Both the position numbers and the translations under genes were made by a program. Positions 59,604 to 64,000 of a DNA stretch of 64,000 nucleotides are shown here, piece by piece. The notes below the pieces were generated by a model. It did no database searches and was not told the origin of the DNA. It saw only the letters and a program-made list of their open reading frames with translations. Position 1 is the stretch's first letter, and each line of letters begins with the position of its first letter. The DNA is from Halalkalibacter oceani (GTDB taxonomy: Bacteria > Bacillota > Bacilli > Bacillales > Bacillaceae_D): the NCBI RefSeq assembly GCF_023715605.1, contig NZ_JAMBOL010000002.1, forward strand, positions 372,001 through 436,000. The letters run 5' to 3'.

Positions 59604-61208
59604 GTGAAAAAGAAGGACGAAGAGCATCACACGGAACCGCTTGGCACCGGGGAGTCGGGCGAATCGCTAACGAATCGGCAGGGACATCCGGTAACTGACA
59701 ATCAAAACGTAAGAACGGTCGGCAACAGAGGTCCGACGACGCTGGAAAACTACGATTTTCTCGAAAAAATTTCGCATTTTGACCGAGAGCGGATTCCGGA
59801 GCGTGTCGTCCATGCCCGCGGAGCCGGGGCGCATGGCTATTTTGAAGCGTACGGGAAAGTCGGTGACGAGTCGCCCGCGCTTTATACACGGGCGAAGCTG
59901 TTTCAGGAAAAAGGGAAAAGAACGCCGGTATTTGTCCGCTTTTCAACGGTCGTCGGTGCACGTGAATCAACAGAAACAGCACGGGATCCTCGTGGGTTCG
60001 CCGTGAAATTTTACACGGAAGACGGCAACTGGGATCTTGTCGGTAACAATTTAAAGATTTTCTTTATTCGTGATCCGCTTAAGTTTCCTGATATGATTCA
60101 TGCTTTTAAGCCCGATCCGGTGACGAATATTCAGGATCCTGAGCGGATGTTTGATTTCGTATCGCAGTCTCCGGAAGCGACACACATGATCACCTTCGTA
60201 TTCTCGCCGTGGGGCATACCGGCCAATTACCGGCAAATGCAAGGCTCTGGCGTCAACACCTACAAATGGGTGAATGAAAAGGGTGAAGCGGTGCTGATCA
60301 AGTATCATTGGGAGCCGTTAAAGCAAGGTATTAAAAACTTAACGCAAAAGGAAGCGGAGCACATTCAGGCGACGAACACGAACCATGCGACACAGGATTT
60401 GTTCGAAGCGATTGAGAATGGCGACTATCCTGAATGGGAGCTCTGTGTGCAAATGATGAGCGACGAGGAGCACCCGGAGCTTGATTTTGATCCGCTCGAT
60501 CCGACAAAGCTCTGGCCGGCGGAGCAGTTTCCTTTCCTTCCTGTCGGCAAGATGGTGCTAAATAAAAACCCTGAAAATTACTTCAATGAAGTTGAGCAGG
60601 CGGCGTTTGGCACCGGGGTGCTCGTCGACGGGCTTGATTTTTCAGATGATAAGCTTCTTCAAGGTCGCACTTTTTCCTATTCCGATACCCAGCGTTACCG
60701 TGTCGGCTCAAATTATTTACAGCTGCCGATTAACTCGCCGGAAAAACGCGTGGCGACAAACCAGCAGGGCGGTCAAATGGAATACCATGTTGATACCGCT
60801 CCAGGTCAAAATCCGCATACGAATTACGAGCCGTCGTCATTAGGCGGGCTGAAGGAAGCGGAGCAGATCGGCGACGTCCATAAACCGCACTACGACGATA
60901 AGCTCGTCCGCGAGCCGATTGACCGGCAGAATAACTTCGGGCAGGCCGGCGATACGTACCGCAGCTTTGAGCCGTGGGAGCAGGAGGAGCTAATTTCGAA
61001 CCTCGTTGAGGCGCTTTCTGTCTGTCAACCGCATATTCAGGAGAAAATGATTGAGCATTTTACAAAAGCTGACGAGGATTACGGCCGTCGCGTCGCCGAA
61101 GGACTGAAGGCGGCAGGAACAATGAGTAAGGAACATACCAGTTCCAAGCAGGCCGACGAAGCCGTCGACGAGGCGCAGAAGCTCGGCCACAAAGCTGACC
61201 GCTACTAG
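59604..61208 (+). CDS. Monofunctional heme catalase
   Basis: 534 residues. Catalytic His70 in [15 protein letters not shown], the distal Asn in [14 protein letters not shown] and the proximal heme tyrosine in [13 protein letters not shown]. The C-terminal tail is longer than the small-subunit core by about 40 polar residues ([23 protein letters not shown]). The N terminus [12 protein letters not shown] is typical of small-subunit bacillary catalases. GTG start with AAGGAGGGA. It removes hydrogen peroxide in the cytosol. No PerR box is seen in front of it. Confidence 0.95.
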   Translation: MKKKDEEHHTEPLGTGESGESLTNRQGHPVTDNQNVRTVGNRGPTTLENYDFLEKISHFDRERIPERVVHARGAGAHGYFEAYGKVGDESPALYTRAKLFQEKGKRTPVFVRFSTVVGARESTETARDPRGFAVKFYTEDGNWDLVGNNLKIFFIRDPLKFPDMIHAFKPDPVTNIQDPERMFDFVSQSPEATHMITFVFSPWGIPANYRQMQGSGVNTYKWVNEKGEAVLIKYHWEPLKQGIKNLTQKEAEHIQATNTNHATQDLFEAIENGDYPEWELCVQMMSDEEHPELDFDPLDPTKLWPAEQFPFLPVGKMVLNKNPENYFNEVEQAAFGTGVLVDGLDFSDDKLLQGRTFSYSDTQRYRVGSNYLQLPINSPEKRVATNQQGGQMEYHVDTAPGQNPHTNYEPSSLGGLKEAEQIGDVHKPHYDDKLVREPIDRQNNFGQAGDTYRSFEPWEQEELISNLVEALSVCQPHIQEKMIEHFTKADEDYGRRVAEGLKAAGTMSKEHTSSKQADEAVDEAQKLGHKADRY

Positions 61209-61210
61209 CT

Positions 61211-61357
61211 CACAAGGCGATCTTCTTTGTGAGCGAAGCAGAGGAGGAGCGATCGCCAGCAGTTAAAAGGAGAAGGGAAGCGGTTTTATTCCCTGCTCCG
61301 GGCGAGGAGCGAAGCCTCTGCAAAAAAAGAACAAGGCGATCTTCCTTGTGAGCGATG
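61211..61357 (+). repeat. Two copies of a 25-base hairpin-forming repeat after the catalase gene
   Basis: ACAAGGCGATCTTC-TTTGTGAGCGA (61212-61236) and ACAAGGCGATCTTC-CTTGTGAGCGA (61331-61355) differ by one base. Each can fold as ACAAGG / CTTTGT or CCTTGT. The 195 bases between the catalase stop and the next repeat hold no gene. Confidence 0.55.
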
Positions 61358-61403
61358 AAGACGTCCGGACCGCTTCGGGGATGAAACAAAAGGTAGCATG
61401 GAG

Positions 61404-61568
61404 GAGGCTGGGACAAAAGGTTGTTTTTTTACCTTTTTCCCAGCCTCTCTAAGCTATGAGCGGAACCGCCACGCTCTTTTAAAGCCCGTTGTGAGTGGGT
61501 TTCTCACAACGGGCTTGTGGCGTGTGAAGCCATTGCCAGTAGGTCCAAAGCTAGTTTTGTCTCAAGCC
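61404..61568 (+). repeat. Structured repeat element, subfamily 2, copy E
   Basis: GAGGCTGGGACAAAAGG head, GCTATG (one mismatch), CGCCAC, GCCCGTTGTGAG / CTCACAACGGGC around TGGGTTT, GTGGCG, CATTGC and the end TTTTGTCTCAAGCC. Lies between catalase and the sigma operon. Confidence 0.88.
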
Positions 61569-61677
61569 CTTTTTTTCATTCGAAATGATAAGATAAGCTG
61601 TAATTTGAAAAAAAGTGTAGGGGTTAGGTCAACCGCTGTCGTCTATTATATGTGCGACGTAAAAAGGGGGGAGAGAG

Positions 61678-62220
61678 ATTAGCGATCGGATTTTACTAGA
61701 GAAAATGAGAAGCGGCGATGATCATGCCTTCAGGCTCATTGTGGAGAAATATCGCACAGAGCTTTTCCGCGTCATCTACGCGATTTTGCGTGATCAGAAG
61801 GATGCTGAAGATGCGACGCAAGAAGTGTTTATTAAAATCTATCATTCTCTCTCCACCTTTGAGAATCAAGGGTTGAAAACATGGATGACGCGCATCGCCG
61901 TCAATCATGCGATTGATAGTAGAAGGAAACGGGAGCGCAGGCGTGAGGAGATGACCGAGCAGCTGGCGTTTCAAGCGGCGGTTTCAGCCAAGGATCACGT
62001 TGAAGCTGAAGTGATGCTGACAGAAAAGCAGCGCCTCGTGCGGGAAAAGCTCGATCAATTGCCGGGCAGCTACCGGGAAGTCGTCTATGATTTTTATATT
62101 GCGGAGAAAAGCTACCAGCAAATGGCTGATGAACAGCAGGTCCAGGTAAAAACGATTGAAACAAAGCTTTACCGGGCGCGTCAGTGGATGAAAAAGCATT
62201 GGAAGGAGGAGGAGTTTTGA
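61678..62220 (+). CDS. ECF-type RNA polymerase sigma factor
   Basis: 180 residues if started at ATT 61678. Region 2 is DHAFRLIVEKYRTELFRVIYAILRDQKDAEDATQEVFIKIY, region 4 is LDQLPGSYREVVYDFYIAEKSYQQMADEQQVQVKTIETKLYRARQWMKK. The ATT is six bases after AAAAAGGGGGG and yields ISDRILLEKMRSGD, the normal ECF N terminus; the first ATG (61705) is nine codons later with no ribosome site. The stop overlaps the anti-sigma start (ATGA). It probably controls its own operon and envelope genes. Confidence 0.9.
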   Translation: MSDRILLEKMRSGDDHAFRLIVEKYRTELFRVIYAILRDQKDAEDATQEVFIKIYHSLSTFENQGLKTWMTRIAVNHAIDSRRKRERRREEMTEQLAFQAAVSAKDHVEAEVMLTEKQRLVREKLDQLPGSYREVVYDFYIAEKSYQQMADEQQVQVKTIETKLYRARQWMKKHWKEEEF

Positions 62221-62669
62221 TGAATCATATCAGTGAAGAACAATGGAAAAAGTATGTGCAGGACGAGGTCGATCTTTCCACCCGTCGGCAGTACGAGGAG
62301 CATTTGTATCGCTGTGATCAGTGCCTTGAGCTTTATCTGCACGCTGTGGCTGCTTATGAGGAGAAGCTACCGGATGTGACCGATCCAGCTGCTTTTACCG
62401 GTCAGATTCTTGAAAAGGTGGCGGAACAGCCGAAAGAGATGCAGGCTGAAGCGGCACGTCCATTTTATCAAAGGACGATCGTTCATTATACGGTCGCCGC
62501 AGCGATAACCGTCATGTTCATGACCTCCGGTGTTTTTCATTCCATTACCACTGTCCAAAGTCCGGCGCTCGCGGAAAGCTCGCCTTCGGTAACGGAGCAG
62601 CTTGTTAATAAAACCGTTGCCTGGCTCAATGTCATTGAACAAAAAAATAGGGAGGAGACCGATCAATGA
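62220..62669 (+). CDS. Membrane anti-sigma factor with ZAS-type zinc motif
   Basis: 149 residues. His28-x3-Cys32-x2-Cys35 (EEHLYRCDQC) is the zinc anti-sigma signature; a single membrane helix follows at ~residues 88-108, then a short outside tail. It should hold the cognate ECF sigma factor at the membrane until a stress signal. ATG overlaps the sigma stop, and its own stop overlaps the next start, so three genes are coupled. Similar in plan to YlaD. Confidence 0.9.
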   Translation: MNHISEEQWKKYVQDEVDLSTRRQYEEHLYRCDQCLELYLHAVAAYEEKLPDVTDPAAFTGQILEKVAEQPKEMQAEAARPFYQRTIVHYTVAAAITVMFMTSGVFHSITTVQSPALAESSPSVTEQLVNKTVAWLNVIEQKNREETDQ

Positions 62670-63739
62670 AAAACCCGATATTAGCTTTTTTGCTGGCATT
62701 CTTCCCTGGCGGGGGCTTGCTTTATTTACGAAAGCCGCTTCGCGGGCTCGCGTATATGTTTGGAGAGTTCGGCTTGATTGTGATTTTTACGTTTCTGTAC
62801 GCCCATTGGGAATACGGGCTGGCGTTCTTTGTCGTGATAGCAGGCGTTATTCTTTACGTCGTCAACCTTGTTGACACGGCGATTACCGCTTCAAAAACGG
62901 CTTATCCGACGGCTGCCAATCAAGCGGAGGCAATGAAAAACCCGACCGAAGAGCAGGAACGTTTTTTTACGATTTTGCTATCATTTATACCGGGTCTGGG
63001 CCATTTTCAGCTAGGTTTGATGAATCGCGGTTTGACGCTGTTTATGGCGTTTGTCGGCACGATTATGATGGTTTTCTTCGTGACTGTCCTCACATCAAGA
63101 GAAGAGTTTTTGCTGTTTCTCGCCATTTTACCGGTGATCTGGGTGTATGGTTTTTTTGATGCGATCCATCAGCTGAATAAAAAGCACAAAGGGGAGGAGC
63201 TTATTGATCGCTCGATTCTCGAAGACATCGAATTAAATCGGGTGAATGGGAAAAAGAGCAAATCAATCGCCGTCGCTCTGTCGTTTTTTCCCGGCGCGGG
63301 GCACCTCTATCTTGGACTCCAGCGCCGTGGAATTCAATTAATGGCCGCCTTTTTATTTTCGATCTATATTTTAGACGTACTTAGACTCGGCATATTTTTG
63401 TTCCTTATTCCGATTATTTGGTTTTACAGCTTTTTTGACGGGCTGCAAAAAGCTTCCGCTTACGGGAAAGAGGAACTGGATGATACACCGATTATTTCTT
63501 ACTTTCTTAATCAGCAGAAATGGGTCGGCATCGGGCTCATTTTACTCGGGCTTTATTATTTAACAAGTCATATGGCACTGCCGGCGGTAGCACCGCTGCT
63601 CGATGATTGGCTCAACGTCGATTTCAAGTACTGGTTTGATCATTATTTTCAAACGACGATCGTCTGCCTGTTGCTCATTGGTGGAGGGATCAAACTGCTG
63701 GTCGGCAGCAAGCGAAAGAATAAGGAGGACGTATCATGA
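62666..63739 (+). CDS. Polytopic membrane protein with triplicated FPGxGxxxLG motif
   Basis: 357 residues, about ten hydrophobic helices. The same helix-hairpin unit occurs three times: AFFPGGGLLYLRKPLRGLAYM (~residue 10), SFIPGLGHFQLGLMNRGLTLF (~108) and SFFPGAGHLYLGLQRRGIQLM (~207), like tandem TM2-type domains. Two LiaI-like helices end the protein. No function known. Being in the sigma operon, it may be part of the sensing or of the response. GGGAGGAG precedes the ATG. Confidence 0.75.
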   Translation: MKNPILAFLLAFFPGGGLLYLRKPLRGLAYMFGEFGLIVIFTFLYAHWEYGLAFFVVIAGVILYVVNLVDTAITASKTAYPTAANQAEAMKNPTEEQERFFTILLSFIPGLGHFQLGLMNRGLTLFMAFVGTIMMVFFVTVLTSREEFLLFLAILPVIWVYGFFDAIHQLNKKHKGEELIDRSILEDIELNRVNGKKSKSIAVALSFFPGAGHLYLGLQRRGIQLMAAFLFSIYILDVLRLGIFLFLIPIIWFYSFFDGLQKASAYGKEELDDTPIISYFLNQQKWVGIGLILLGLYYLTSHMALPAVAPLLDDWLNVDFKYWFDHYFQTTIVCLLLIGGGIKLLVGSKRKNKEDVS

Positions 63740-64000
63740 GAGTTTGGCGTGTCGGTACGATTTCAATGGGAGCGTCTCTGCTCCTGTTAGGAATCATTCT
63801 TTTCATTGCTCAATTTAGCGAGATTAGCGTCTCGCAAATTATGCTGGCGTGGTGGCCGGTCATTATGATTATTTTAGGGCTGGAAATGCTCGTCTATCTT
63901 TTTTTATCAAAGCAGGAAAAACCGCTGCTGCATTATGATTTTTTAAGTATATTCTTCGTCGCGCTGATCGGCACGGCCGGAATTGCCTTTGCGCTTGCCA
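63736..64000 (+). CDS. Membrane protein, N-terminal part (DUF5668/LiaF-like)
   Basis: 88 codons before the window ends, in frame with no stop. ATG overlaps the preceding stop (ATGA), with TAAGGAGG ahead. Three or four hydrophobic segments: RVGTISMGASLLLLGIILFIAQF, ISVSQIMLAWWPVIMIILGLEMLVYLFLS, then FLSIFFVALIGTAGIAFALA. The WWPVIMIILGLE pattern is the DUF5668/LiaI-LiaF_TM signature of envelope-stress membrane proteins. Fourth gene of the ECF operon. Confidence 0.75.
   Translation, partial: MRVWRVGTISMGASLLLLGIILFIAQFSEISVSQIMLAWWPVIMIILGLEMLVYLFLSKQEKPLLHYDFLSIFFVALIGTAGIAFALA

Noticed and set aside
61616-61645. ECF autoregulated promoter before the sigma factor gene
   Set aside because: CGTCTA is a plausible -10, but the -35 (TGTAGG) is poor and 18 bases away; not strong enough to list.

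Overview
The window looks like chromosome of a Gram-positive Bacillaceae, probably an alkaliphilic or salt-tolerant Bacillus relative. Evidence: Shine-Dalgarno sites are strong AGGAGG types, sigma-A promoters are canonical, and there are S-box and yybP-ykoY riboswitches, Zur and CcpA-type sites, a NaChBac-type sodium channel, a DUF368 lipid-carrier translocase and a RuBisCO-like methionine-salvage enolase. No ribosomal RNA, CRISPR array or complete insertion sequence is visible.

Layout. 1-6.5 kb: housekeeping and hypothetical genes (TraB-type membrane protein, FG-GAP-like protein, cupredoxin, YebC/TACO1, UbiB/ABC1 kinase, EamA exporter). 6.7-16.4 kb: a divergent methionine-salvage regulon. 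mtnW-mtnX-mtnB-mtnD leave to the left and an RbsBAC-like ABC importer plus mtnK-mtnA leave to the right, each behind its own SAM riboswitch. 16.4-19 kb: a Mn2+ riboswitch whose expression platform has been split by a small structured repeat, then DUF368 and AI-2E genes. 19.4-21.3 kb: a Zur unit (zinc-free S14 and a ZagA/YciC GTPase). 21.3-27 kb: Rrf2 regulator with a thioredoxin-reductase-like enzyme, LysE exporter, nicotinamidase-like hydrolase, sodium channel, aminotransferase and a deleted ATPase.

27.1-44.9 kb is the most distinctive part. A 947-residue NTPase/TPR/BTAD regulator stands opposite about 14 kb of catabolic genes: LLM monooxygenase, hydrolase, TRAP transporter, FMN reductase, citryl-CoA-lyase-like protein, 3-oxoacid CoA-transferase, ring-cleaving VOC dioxygenase, esterase, thiolase, maleylacetate reductase and a degenerate RibB/RibA protein. 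The enzymes spell a route from an aromatic compound through maleylacetate and 3-oxoadipate to acetyl-CoA and succinyl-CoA. Three promoters in the cluster carry the same arrangement, GTAAG - GTAAG - GTTAG in about 11-bp helical phase followed by a -10 element at a fixed distance. This is the layout expected for a SARP/BTAD activator. Three cre-like sites overlay the system.

45-50 kb: a SEC-C protein, a CBO0543 membrane protein and a 2.6-kb mini-element bounded by 30-bp direct repeats in the 3' end of the tRNA-Sec gene. Its tyrosine integrase is dead but one 360-residue membrane protein is intact. 50-64 kb: UbiD decarboxylase, RNA methyltransferase, HtpX, SelB, a glycosyltransferase, a PhnDEC importer, catalase, and an ECF sigma/anti-sigma operon that runs off the window.

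A family of about 150-170-bp structured repeats occurs five times. Two sequence subfamilies fold into the same three-stem hairpin with compensatory base changes. One copy sits inside the Mn2+ riboswitch with a 14-bp target duplication.
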